A stretch of DNA of 6,410 nt from Parabacteroides sp. (GCA_019411205.1 DXRF01000189.1:1-6410), one strand, 5' to 3'; counted from the stretch's first letter, positions 1-6,280 are shown. The notes: a model not told the origin generated them from the sequence alone. Program-made: numbers and translations.

Positions 1-22
1 CGGGGCTTTGTGCATAAACAAC

Positions 23-57
23 AAGAAGGTGTGCTTTTTGACACACCTTCTTTTTTT
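23..57 (+). terminator. Rho-independent terminator of a gene left of the window
   Basis: A perfect 11-bp inverted repeat (23-33 with 42-52, AAGAAGGTGTG / CACACCTTCTT) encloses an 8-base loop and runs into seven T residues at 51-57. This is a classic intrinsic terminator for + strand transcription. It must end a gene lying mostly outside the window. A TAA at 15-17 in the third frame could be that gene's stop codon, but only four codons precede it, so the gene cannot be identified. Confidence 0.88.
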
Positions 58-87
58 GTTTATAAATCTAAAAAAACATAAAATCCT

Positions 88-118
88 TTTGTCTCTTACA
101 TTACACTTACTACCTTAG
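88..118 (+). promoter_or_regulatory. Bacteroidota housekeeping promoter for the TPR gene
   Basis: TTTG at 88-91 and TACCTTAG at 111-118 are separated by 19 bp. This fits the Bacteroides primary-sigma consensus (TTTG, 19-21 bp, TAnnTTTG) with one mismatch in the -7 box. An A-rich tract at about 61-83 lies just upstream and could act like an UP element. The predicted start of transcription is near 123-127, giving a leader of about 25 nt before the ATG at 151. No Shine-Dalgarno sequence is seen, as is common in this phylum. Confidence 0.7.
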
Positions 119-150
119 TCGAACTAATTTAAATATTACATTTAATCACC

Positions 151-888
151 ATGAAGAAAATTATCTTATTACTGGCTTTTTGCCTGAGCGTAGGCAATTT
201 ATTCGCACAAGATGCGAACGCAGACAAACTGCGCGAAGAAGGAGACGCAGCCATGACTGCAAAAAACTATCCCGAAGTTGTAGCAAAGTACAGCGAATAC
301 TTGAAACTTACGAACTATGAAGATGAAAGCCGTATCTTTAACTGTGCATTTGCAGCTTACAATGCTAAAAAGTATGACGATGCCATCAAGTTCTACGACA
401 TGGCCATTCAAAAAGGCTATAAAGCAGACGACGCTTATGTAGGCAAGGCAATGTCTTTGCGCAGTCAGGACAAAGCGGCCGATTTTACAGCAACAGTCGA
501 GGCAGGTCTGAAAGCAAATGCCCAGAACACAAACCTCGAAAAACTTCTGTATGCTTATTGCATGAAGAAAGGACAGGCTGCCCAGAAAGCAGGTAAGACT
601 GAAGAAGCGGAAGAACTGTTTAAAGACGTATTAGTTGTAAGTAATGCCAAATATAAAGGAAACGCTCTGTACAGCCTTGGCGTTATGTTCTACAATGCAG
701 GTGCAAAAATCCTGGCCGATGCCAACCCGATCGCAACATCCGACCCAGACAAATACGCTGCTGAAAAGAAAAAAGCAGATGCTCAAATGGCAAAAGCAAA
801 AGGTTACCTGGAACAGGCCGTTGCTCTAAACGCAGCCGATGCCAACTCCAAAAAGATTCTGGATGCTATCAATGCTGCTGCAAAATAA
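151..888 (+). CDS. Exported tetratricopeptide-repeat (TPR) protein
   Basis: This 245-residue protein starts with a clear Sec signal peptide: MKK, a hydrophobic core at residues 4-18, and a cleavage site near FAQ|D at about residue 20. The mature part is almost all helical and rich in Ala and Lys. TPR-like helix pairs can be seen at about 25-58 (AMTAKNYPEVVAKYSEYLKL), 61-92 (FNCAFAAYNAKKYDDAIKFY), 140-165 (AQKAGKTEEAEELFKDVL) and 212-232, with the typical small-residue/Tyr/Ala pattern. No catalytic motif is present, so a scaffold role in the periplasm or at the outer membrane is inferred. It is a single-gene unit, with its own promoter before it and a strong terminator after it. Similar exported TPR proteins are known in Bacteroidales, including TprA of Porphyromonas gingivalis, but orthology cannot be shown here. 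The specific partner is unknown. The ATG at 151 is favoured because the signal peptide begins there. Confidence 0.9.
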   Translation: MKKIILLLAFCLSVGNLFAQDANADKLREEGDAAMTAKNYPEVVAKYSEYLKLTNYEDESRIFNCAFAAYNAKKYDDAIKFYDMAIQKGYKADDAYVGKAMSLRSQDKAADFTATVEAGLKANAQNTNLEKLLYAYCMKKGQAAQKAGKTEEAEELFKDVLVVSNAKYKGNALYSLGVMFYNAGAKILADANPIATSDPDKYAAEKKKADAQMAKAKGYLEQAVALNAADANSKKILDAINAAAK

Positions 889-905
889 AGTATAACGCAA
901 TAATT

Positions 906-933
906 AAAAAGAGGACTTCGGTCCTCTTTTTTT
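906..933 (+). terminator. UUCG-tetraloop terminator, probably bidirectional
   Basis: GAGGAC (911-916) and GTCCTC (921-926) pair around TTCG, forming the unusually stable C(UUCG)G tetraloop. Five more A-T pairs (906-910 with 927-931) extend the stem, and a seven-T tract covers 927-933. It ends the TPR gene 18 nt after its stop. Read on the minus strand the same element is a hairpin followed by TTTTT, so it may also stop transcription arriving from the hydrolase gene that ends at 1025. No other terminator is visible for that strand. Confidence 0.9.
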
Positions 934-1024
934 GTTTATGCAAAAAGCGAATCATATAAATCCGTACGACAGAGATCCGGCATAGTATCAGCCACACTCG
1001 GAACAACTATCGGCCGGTGTTTAT

Positions 1025-1843
1025 TCAGATGTTAATCCTTTCCAAATCGTCCGGTACATAAACGGTTCCGGAGAATGCCTGTGCAGCTTCACGCATATAA
1101 GATTGCTTGCGGGTATCCAAGTTACGGTCTTCGGTGTGATATAAGACCAAATTCTTCACACCTAATTCCGCAGCCAATCTCCCGGCGTCCAATGCCGTAC
1201 TGTGGTGCTTCTTATAAGGTTGGAAAACTTCCCGATCCTCATACAAGCAAAAGGCTTCGCATAAAAGCCAGTCTGCATTTTCCACATAAGAGCGGTTTAT
1301 CACATTATAAGGTTCGTCTCCCAGACAGACAAACGACTGTCCGTCCGGCAGCTGCGTTCGAAATCCGAACTGTTTTTCTTTGGTGGATGCGATATCGAAA
1401 CATTGCAGGCATAAACCTCCGGCTTCAAAGGTCTCTCCATCCTTCACCTCACGAAACTCGACTGCGCTCCCGATCAATGCGACGATCTTTGCCGGCAGCA
1501 ATTTCCGGCAGATCCAGTCCAGCACTTCCAACACCTTATCATGTCCATACACCCGGAAAGTGCCCGTATATTGTCCGGACAGCATTTTCTGCATCACGAT
1601 ACGAACCATCCAGACAGCCCCCAATATATGGTCGGTATGAGCATGTGTCACAAACATATCATGTATCTCGCTTATCGCGATTCCCGCTTTCTCCAACTGT
1701 CCCAATATGCCGTTGCCACCTCCGGCGTCGACCAGTAAGATGTTCTTTCCGGTCTTGATAGTGAAACAGGTGTTATAACATTTTGTAACGGTAGCATTAC
1801 CCGTTCCGAGCATAGTCAGTTCAGTAGTCATATTTTCAATCAT
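1025..1843 (-). CDS. RNase Z-like metallo-beta-lactamase-fold hydrolase
   Basis: This 272-residue cytoplasmic protein has no signal peptide. The N-terminus (LGTGNATVTKCYNTCF, 12-27) resembles the opening strand of RNase Z/ElaC and related phosphodiesterases. The metal-binding motif HAHTDH is complete at 67-72 (H67, H69, D71, H72). D176 in LGDEPYN fits the bridging Asp, HHST at 213-216 matches the GHST-type motif, and H236 in LVLYHTED fits the last ligand. A 90-residue segment between them lacks the long flexible arm of true tRNA 3'-endonucleases. The position where relatives carry a His before STK..QFGF is Ala152, so one metal ligand may be absent. The substrate is not known: RNA, a cyclic nucleotide or a small phosphodiester are all possible. 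The first ATG is used; a second ATG four codons later (1831) is equally acceptable. It lies 73 bp after the kinase gene with no terminator or clear promoter between, so it may be the last gene of that operon. Confidence 0.85.
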   Translation of the reverse strand: MIENMTTELTMLGTGNATVTKCYNTCFTIKTGKNILLVDAGGGNGILGQLEKAGIAISEIHDMFVTHAHTDHILGAVWMVRIVMQKMLSGQYTGTFRVYGHDKVLEVLDWICRKLLPAKIVALIGSAVEFREVKDGETFEAGGLCLQCFDIASTKEKQFGFRTQLPDGQSFVCLGDEPYNVINRSYVENADWLLCEAFCLYEDREVFQPYKKHHSTALDAGRLAAELGVKNLVLYHTEDRNLDTRKQSYMREAAQAFSGTVYVPDDLERINI

Positions 1844-1916
1844 AAATGTAGGTTTATCTATATTTTATTACAGTTACTTATTATCATTCCGTCCAGTCAA
1901 GCCTGTGCGTCCGATA

Positions 1917-3218
1917 CTACTCGAACAAAATTCTGAACCTCGTCAATCCGTCCGCATACGTCCTGAGAGAAAAGGAACAGTTGTGTTTTTGGAGCACTTC
2001 GCGGATAAAGATCAAGCCGATACCCTGACCACCGCGTTTGGTGGAAAAGAAAGGGCTGAACAGCTTGGCCTCCGTTTCCTTATCAATGCCTTTACCAGTG
2101 TCGGCAATCTCCAGGCAGACCGGATTACGGGAGGTACGGATATAAATCTCGCCATCGTGGCCGATCGCCTCGGAAGCGTTCTTGATGATGTTGACCAATA
2201 CCTGTTCGAAGAGCGAATTGTCCAGATTGACAATCGGCGAGACGGAGTCCAGCTCCATCACGATCCGGATATTCCGGTTCAGACAGATCGTTTCCATAAA
2301 ACGTTTGCAAGAAAAGACAACTGCATTCAGCGGCTGTGTCTTGGTTTGCGGCTCCGGTATGCGGACCACATCTGCAAAATTCGTGATAAAATGGCTCATA
2401 CTGTAACAACGCTCTATCGAAACGCGCAAAACTTCACAAATATCTTCCGTATCCTGCATCTCGCTGAAGGTCGCTTCAAGCGTGTCCAATGTAGAAGTAA
2501 TGCCGGCAGTCGTGTTATTCACCTCATGGGCAATCATGCGGATCACCTTTTCATACGCTTTCTTTTCGGCCTTGAAAACCTCCTGCGTCAACATTTCCAC
2601 CAGATAGAACGAATGGTGGAAGCCACGATCCACAAACGATGAATGCGTACATTTATAGATATTGGCATCGTTCAGGCGAACTGTCTGCGAATCGTACAAG
2701 GGGATCGGCTCCAACTCTGCCGCCAAAGGTGAATCCAGTTCCGACAGGCGCCTGCCCACGATATCCGGCAAGGAAGGGATTCCCAGCATCTTACGAGCCG
2801 CCGGATTAACCGAAAGGACTTCCCTATCAAGATTCAACATAATCACTCCCATCGGTGAAGCATTGATCAGCAGGTCCAAGAAATGATTCTGCTCCCTTAA
2901 ATGCAGGCGCTCGTTCCTCAACTGTTCCATCATCTTGTTGAAAATATCGACAATACGGTCTGCCTCCTTCTGTCCCACACGACTCAGGCGGGAACTGAAA
3001 TCCTGCTCCTTCAACAGATCCATACCATTCCCTATAATAGTAAGAGGCTTGATGATACGGCTATAGAACACAAACAAATAGAGGATCGTCAGGATCACGA
3101 TCCCTTCCACGAAGAAGAACATAAAAGACGATTCCGCATAGAAAGCATGATAGGTAATGATCGCCAACACAGACAACAGCAATGCAGTCAATATCCAAAA
3201 CAGTCCTTTTATTCTCAT
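1917..3218 (-). CDS. Membrane sensor histidine kinase (NtrB/ZraS-like)
   Basis: This kinase is expected to phosphorylate the sigma-54 activator encoded just upstream. The protein has 433 residues counted from the ATG at 3218. A TTG three bases earlier would add one residue and is less likely. Two membrane helices (about 5-23 and 32-52) flank a periplasmic loop of only some 8-10 residues. A HAMP-like segment follows (53-106), then a PAS domain (about 110-215, with the SPMGVIMLN and NPAARKMLG motifs), and the phosphoacceptor region RMIAHEVNNTTAGI with H231. The ATPase domain carries the N box (NIIKNASEAI, N347), G1 (DTGKGI, 373-378), F box (FSPFFSTK) and G2 (GGQGIGL, 396-402). All catalytic motifs are intact. 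The almost absent periplasmic loop suggests sensing through the membrane or the PAS domain rather than a soluble periplasmic ligand. It starts 12 bp after the regulator stop codon, so the two are co-transcribed. Confidence 0.95.
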   Translation of the reverse strand: MRIKGLFWILTALLLSVLAIITYHAFYAESSFMFFFVEGIVILTILYLFVFYSRIIKPLTIIGNGMDLLKEQDFSSRLSRVGQKEADRIVDIFNKMMEQLRNERLHLREQNHFLDLLINASPMGVIMLNLDREVLSVNPAARKMLGIPSLPDIVGRRLSELDSPLAAELEPIPLYDSQTVRLNDANIYKCTHSSFVDRGFHHSFYLVEMLTQEVFKAEKKAYEKVIRMIAHEVNNTTAGITSTLDTLEATFSEMQDTEDICEVLRVSIERCYSMSHFITNFADVVRIPEPQTKTQPLNAVVFSCKRFMETICLNRNIRIVMELDSVSPIVNLDNSLFEQVLVNIIKNASEAIGHDGEIYIRTSRNPVCLEIADTGKGIDKETEAKLFSPFFSTKRGGQGIGLIFIREVLQKHNCSFSLRTYADGLTRFRILFE

Positions 3219-3230
3219 CAACCCAACAAT

Positions 3231-4604
3231 TTATTTGTCTACGGGAATATCATATTTCTCAAGACGGCGGTACAAGGCCGCCCGGCTGATACCGAGTGCC
3301 GTGGCAACGTGCGAAAGATTACCGGCATGTGTCTTCAGTGCCTGTAGAATCGTTTGCCTTTCCAACTCGTCCAGTGTCAGACCTTCAAGCGAAGGAGCGA
3401 CCTCAGCCTTTGCCGACCATGTTGTATGAAGGCACTGGCCTTCGAAGTCAGAGGCTTCCAAAACCGCCTTACCCGATACCAGCATCGTCCGTTCCACCAA
3501 ATTCTTCAACTCACGGATATTACCCGGATAAGGCAGCTTTTGCAGGAAGGTCAAAGCTTCGGACGAAAAACGGACGGCAGGCAGACCGTTTACCTCCGAT
3601 TGCTTGTCGGCAAAATAGCGTGCCAACAAAGGAATGTCGTCTCTACGCTCGCGAAGCGCAGGCAGATGGACGGTTATCAAGTTGATGCGATAAAACAAAT
3701 CTTCCCGAAACACTCGCTCTGCCACCATTTCACGCAGGTTACGATTTGTCGCGCTAACCACACGAATATCGACTTTGCGGGGACGGCTATCCCCCAAAAC
3801 CTCGAACGTCTGGTCTTGCAGGACACGCAGCAGCTTCACTTGGCAGGACAGTTCGAGATCACCGATCTCGTCGAGAAAGATCGTCCCCTTATTCGCCATC
3901 TCGAAACGTCCGGTACGGTCGATGTAAGCGTCGGTAAACGCCCCTTTCTTATGTCCGAACATCTCGCTCTCGAAAAGGCTTTGCGAAAGCCCGCCGAGGT
4001 TGACCTTTACAAACGACTCCTTCGCACGCGGGCTGTTCGTATGGATTGCCTCAGCAATCAGCTCTTTGCCTGTCCCGCTCTCTCCGGTTATCAAGACGGA
4101 AGCGTTGGTCGGAGCAATCCGGGAAACCGTCCCCAGCACATCCATCAACGGAGCGCTCTGGCCTATGATCTTGTCAAAATGAAATTTATTATCGGCATCC
4201 AAACGGTTCAAAGGCGTCTCCTGCTCCTTCTTCTGTTCGCTCAGTTCGATCGCCGTACGGATGGATTTCAGCAGTACGAGATTGTTCCAGGGTTTGGTCA
4301 CAAAATCGAAAGCCCCGGCCTGCATACCCTGTACGGCAAGCGAGATAGATCCCCATGCCGTCATCAGGATAACCGGGACGTCCGGCTGGAAAATCTTCAC
4401 CTGCTTCAGCAGTTGTATCCCCTCTTCGCCGGTCGTGGTCAGCGTGAAGTTCATATCCATCAGGATTAGCTGCGGTGCCGTCCGGCGTACGACAGCCAAC
4501 GCCTCCTCCGGCCCCGGAACAGCTTCCGGTTCGAACCCGGCCCGTTTCAACAAGAAAGTCAGCGAAGAACGGACGGCTGCATCATCGTCTATTATCAGGA
4601 TCAT
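3231..4604 (-). CDS. Sigma-54-dependent response regulator, NtrC family
   Basis: This 457-residue activator of sigma-54 RNA polymerase has all three NtrC-class domains. The receiver domain (1-122) shows the acidic cluster D6-D8, phosphoacceptor D50, T82 and K104. The AAA+ domain (about 144-375) has Walker A GESGTGKE (174-181), the sigma-54 contact loop GAFTDA (221-226, a variant of GAFTGA), Walker B TIFLDEIG (241-248, with D245 and E246), the FREDLFYRIN segment (299-308) and sensor II YPGNIRELKN (359-368). The C-terminal Fis-type helix-turn-helix is NLSHVATALGISRAALYRRL (429-448). Every part needed for ATP-driven promoter opening is present. The loop after D50 (MNFTLTTTGEEG) is longer than usual and lacks the common MP pair. 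It is followed after 12 bp by its partner kinase and preceded by the TolC gene, whose upstream region holds a sigma-54 promoter, so autoregulation is likely. The ATG at 4604 gives the normal receiver start MILIIDDD. Confidence 0.96.
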   Translation of the reverse strand: MILIIDDDAAVRSSLTFLLKRAGFEPEAVPGPEEALAVVRRTAPQLILMDMNFTLTTTGEEGIQLLKQVKIFQPDVPVILMTAWGSISLAVQGMQAGAFDFVTKPWNNLVLLKSIRTAIELSEQKKEQETPLNRLDADNKFHFDKIIGQSAPLMDVLGTVSRIAPTNASVLITGESGTGKELIAEAIHTNSPRAKESFVKVNLGGLSQSLFESEMFGHKKGAFTDAYIDRTGRFEMANKGTIFLDEIGDLELSCQVKLLRVLQDQTFEVLGDSRPRKVDIRVVSATNRNLREMVAERVFREDLFYRINLITVHLPALRERRDDIPLLARYFADKQSEVNGLPAVRFSSEALTFLQKLPYPGNIRELKNLVERTMLVSGKAVLEASDFEGQCLHTTWSAKAEVAPSLEGLTLDELERQTILQALKTHAGNLSHVATALGISRAALYRRLEKYDIPVDK

Positions 4605-4661
4605 TGATTTATGATTTCAAATTTATGATTTATGCACTGCAAATTTATGGAATTAAATCAA
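4605..4661 (-). promoter_or_regulatory. AT-rich TolC-regulator spacer with repeated TAAATTTG boxes
   Basis: The 57-bp gap between the TolC stop codon and the regulator ATG is very AT-rich and internally repeated. On the + strand ATTTATGATTT occurs at 4607-4617 and 4621-4631. On the minus strand TAAATTTG, a perfect match to the Bacteroides -7 box, occurs twice (+ strand 4640-4647 and 4618-4625). Neither copy has a TTTG box at the right 19-21 bp distance, so a weak internal promoter is only a possibility. No hairpin terminator is seen, which favours read-through from the TolC gene. Confidence 0.3.
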
Positions 4662-6143
4662 TCATTGCCTTACGATCTTCTCAAATTCCGCATCAAGCGT
4701 CCGGTCATTGATGAAATCATAAAGGGTGACACTTCGTATATTGTAATAGTAGTTCCAATAGTCGTACAGCTCCTGGATATGTTTCTGTCTGGCCTCATCT
4801 TTCGACCGTTGTGCGTCGTTCAGATCCAGAATATTGATCTTGCCGATCATGAATGTCTCGATAGAAGTCTTGTAGCGCTTCCCGGCAATCACATCGGCTT
4901 CCTGCGCGATCTCCAGTTGGGCAGCCTGGTTATTAAAGTTTTCCACCAACAGGAAAATATCCTGATTGAAACTGATCTCCTCCTGGCGGATCTTGGACAA
5001 GGTCACATCGCGGTTGGACTCGGCAACCTTCACTTTTCCCCGGCGCTTGCCCCAGTCGAGAATCGGGATCGTCATGCCTACTTCCACCACCTGGTTTCCC
5101 TTTAACCGGTGATAGGCAGCATCGAACGTATGGTCTTTTCCGGTATAACCGATCGTAGCGAAAAGGTTGATATTGCGGCGGTTCCCTTTGGCTGCCGCGA
5201 CCTCGTAATCGGCCTCCAGCTGACGACGACGAATGTTCTTGGCGAATGAATTGTTTTCCTGCGCTTTCTGCAACACCACCTCATAAATCATTCGCAAAGA
5301 AGGGGCAGACTCCGGCAGGATCGGCTCGATTACTTCCTGTTCGCTCAACCCCAAAAAAGCACGGAGTTGAAACATATTGGCATTAAGGCCGGACTGCGCC
5401 TCAGTCAGCTTCCCTTTCATCTGCAAGGCAGACAACTTCAACTGCATCAGATCACTTTCAGAGATATGACCAATCTTACGTTTGGCAACGGCTATCTCGT
5501 ACAACTTATCAGCATTTTCGAGGTTCTGCCTGGCTATCTGCAAGTTCTCATTTGCCAGCAGCAAGTTGAAAAAATAACCGATCGTGTTGATCGTCACCTC
5601 TTCCACACTCTCTATGTAAGCGGCTTTCGCTTCCTGATAGCGGACAGGCTCAATACGCCTTTTCCATTTCTGGTCGTTCACACCGAAAATCGGTTGCGTA
5701 AGCGTCAGCCCGACAGGCACGCTCATATATTCGTTGAACGCCCCCTTCCCCAACTGCCGGTTAAAATCGAGAGAAGAGTTCAACGATATCCTACCACCCG
5801 TCAAGGCTATATTCTGATCAATCGAAATCTCTCCGTTCATACCGAGCGAATTATTTTGGACAAAAGTATACGAACCGTCGGACTGCTGGTATTTGGTATA
5901 CTGTTTGCTGTAGGCAGGAAGTGTTCCCTTGAAGTTTATCTCCGGCAATTGGTCGGCTATATGCGTACGGTATTCCCAATAAGCAGTCTTCAACTCGTTC
6001 AGGGCAACAGCAGCATCCACCGATCGCATTTGTGCCAAACCGATTGCTTCTTTGAGGGTCAGCCTAACGGTATCTGGTTCCTGTGCCTGCAATCCGATAC
6101 CCGATAACAGGAAAGAAATGATGGCTATACAGATCTTTTTCAT
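4662..6143 (-). CDS. TolC-family outer-membrane efflux protein
   Basis: This 493-residue protein would form the trimeric outer-membrane exit duct of a tripartite efflux or type I secretion system. A signal peptide covers residues 1-20 (MKKICIAIISFLL...GLQA|Q) with no lipobox Cys at the cleavage site, so it is not a lipoprotein. The mature protein shows the two internally repeated halves of the family. The first has VRLTLKEAIGLA (26-37), a barrel-like stretch at about 95-155 (ISIDQNIALTGGRISLNSSL and VGLTLTQPIFG) and long helices at 165-265. The second has helices at 283-320, strands at about 325-362 (INLFATIGYTG and VEVGMTIPILDWGKRRGKV) and helices at 370-465. The length is usual for the family. 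It is the first gene of the minus-strand operon, 57 bp before the response regulator gene. No membrane-fusion protein or pump gene is adjacent, so its substrate is unknown. A sigma-54 promoter candidate lies 27 bp upstream of its ATG. Confidence 0.93.
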   Translation of the reverse strand: MKKICIAIISFLLSGIGLQAQEPDTVRLTLKEAIGLAQMRSVDAAVALNELKTAYWEYRTHIADQLPEINFKGTLPAYSKQYTKYQQSDGSYTFVQNNSLGMNGEISIDQNIALTGGRISLNSSLDFNRQLGKGAFNEYMSVPVGLTLTQPIFGVNDQKWKRRIEPVRYQEAKAAYIESVEEVTINTIGYFFNLLLANENLQIARQNLENADKLYEIAVAKRKIGHISESDLMQLKLSALQMKGKLTEAQSGLNANMFQLRAFLGLSEQEVIEPILPESAPSLRMIYEVVLQKAQENNSFAKNIRRRQLEADYEVAAAKGNRRNINLFATIGYTGKDHTFDAAYHRLKGNQVVEVGMTIPILDWGKRRGKVKVAESNRDVTLSKIRQEEISFNQDIFLLVENFNNQAAQLEIAQEADVIAGKRYKTSIETFMIGKINILDLNDAQRSKDEARQKHIQELYDYWNYYYNIRSVTLYDFINDRTLDAEFEKIVRQ

Positions 6144-6169
6144 CGTAATAAATGTTTTGACCTACCGTT

Positions 6170-6185
6170 GGCAAAAGCTATGCCA
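6170..6185 (-). promoter_or_regulatory. Sigma-54 (-24/-12) promoter candidate for the tolC operon
   Basis: The minus strand reads TGGCATAGCTTTTGCC, matching the sigma-54 consensus TGGCAC-N5-TTGCW at nearly every conserved base. The essential GG (6184-6183) and GC (6172-6171) are separated by exactly 10 bp. The predicted transcription start is near 6159, leaving a leader of about 16 nt before the ATG at 6143. No good housekeeping promoter was found on this strand in the same gap. The operon encodes its own sigma-54 activator, which supports a real promoter, but this is a sequence prediction only. Confidence 0.68.
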
Positions 6186-6214
6186 AAAAGATATACAACT
6201 GATTATCTGCAACA

Positions 6215-6254
6215 TGTTCCAAACAACAGTGTCCGAAAATGAACAGAGTGTCCG
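6215..6254. promoter_or_regulatory. TGTYC half-site cluster, possible activator binding site
   Basis: TGTTC at 6215, TGTCCG at 6230, its inverted partner GAACA at 6241-6245, and TGTCCG at 6249 form a cluster. The octamer AGTGTCCG is repeated exactly at 6228-6235 and 6247-6254, 19 bp apart, about two helical turns. TGTCC-N6-GAACA is an imperfect inverted repeat. Relative to the predicted tolC start the cluster lies at about -56 to -95, a suitable place for an upstream activating site of an NtrC-class regulator. Which protein binds is inferred from the context. Confidence 0.4.
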
Positions 6255-6272
6255 TTTTTGAAGTATTATATG

Positions 6273-6280
6273 TATCTTTG
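6273..6280 (+). promoter_or_regulatory. -7 box of the diacylglycerol kinase promoter
   Basis: TATCTTTG is a perfect match to the Bacteroides -7 consensus TAnnTTTG, 27 bp before the ATG at 6308. The start of transcription would fall near 6286. No good TTTG box is found at 19-21 bp; the nearest TTTG (6257-6260) is only 12 bp away. The expected -33 region (about 6248-6253) falls inside the second TGTCCG half-site, so an activator or repressor bound there could affect this promoter. Confidence 0.55.

Noticed and set aside
3..17. Possible last codons (GLCA then TAA) of the gene left of the window
   Set aside because: Four codons cannot establish a reading frame. The terminator shows that a gene ends here, but not which one.
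938..985. A 15-codon frame (MQKANHINPYDRDPA) just after the TPR gene terminator
   Set aside because: It starts right after a strong terminator, has no promoter and is too short to support; nothing else is seen in 934-1024.
1905..2642. A 245-codon open frame on the + strand opposite the kinase
   Set aside because: It overlaps the catalytic domain of the kinase in antisense and shows no recognisable motif or promoter.
3219..3221. TTG as start codon of the kinase
   Set aside because: An ATG follows immediately and gives the same protein less one residue; ATG is the more likely start.
3354..4469. A 371-codon open frame on the + strand opposite the response regulator
   Set aside because: It lies fully antisense to a gene with all NtrC-family motifs. 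The translation shows no domain or signal and has an odd composition, so it is a shadow of the real frame.
5367..6107. A 246-codon open frame on the + strand opposite the TolC gene
   Set aside because: It is antisense to a well-supported TolC-family gene, with no family likeness and no promoter in front.
6257..6260. TTTG as the -33 box of the dgkA promoter
   Set aside because: It is only 12 bp from the TATCTTTG box, far short of the usual 19-21 bp.
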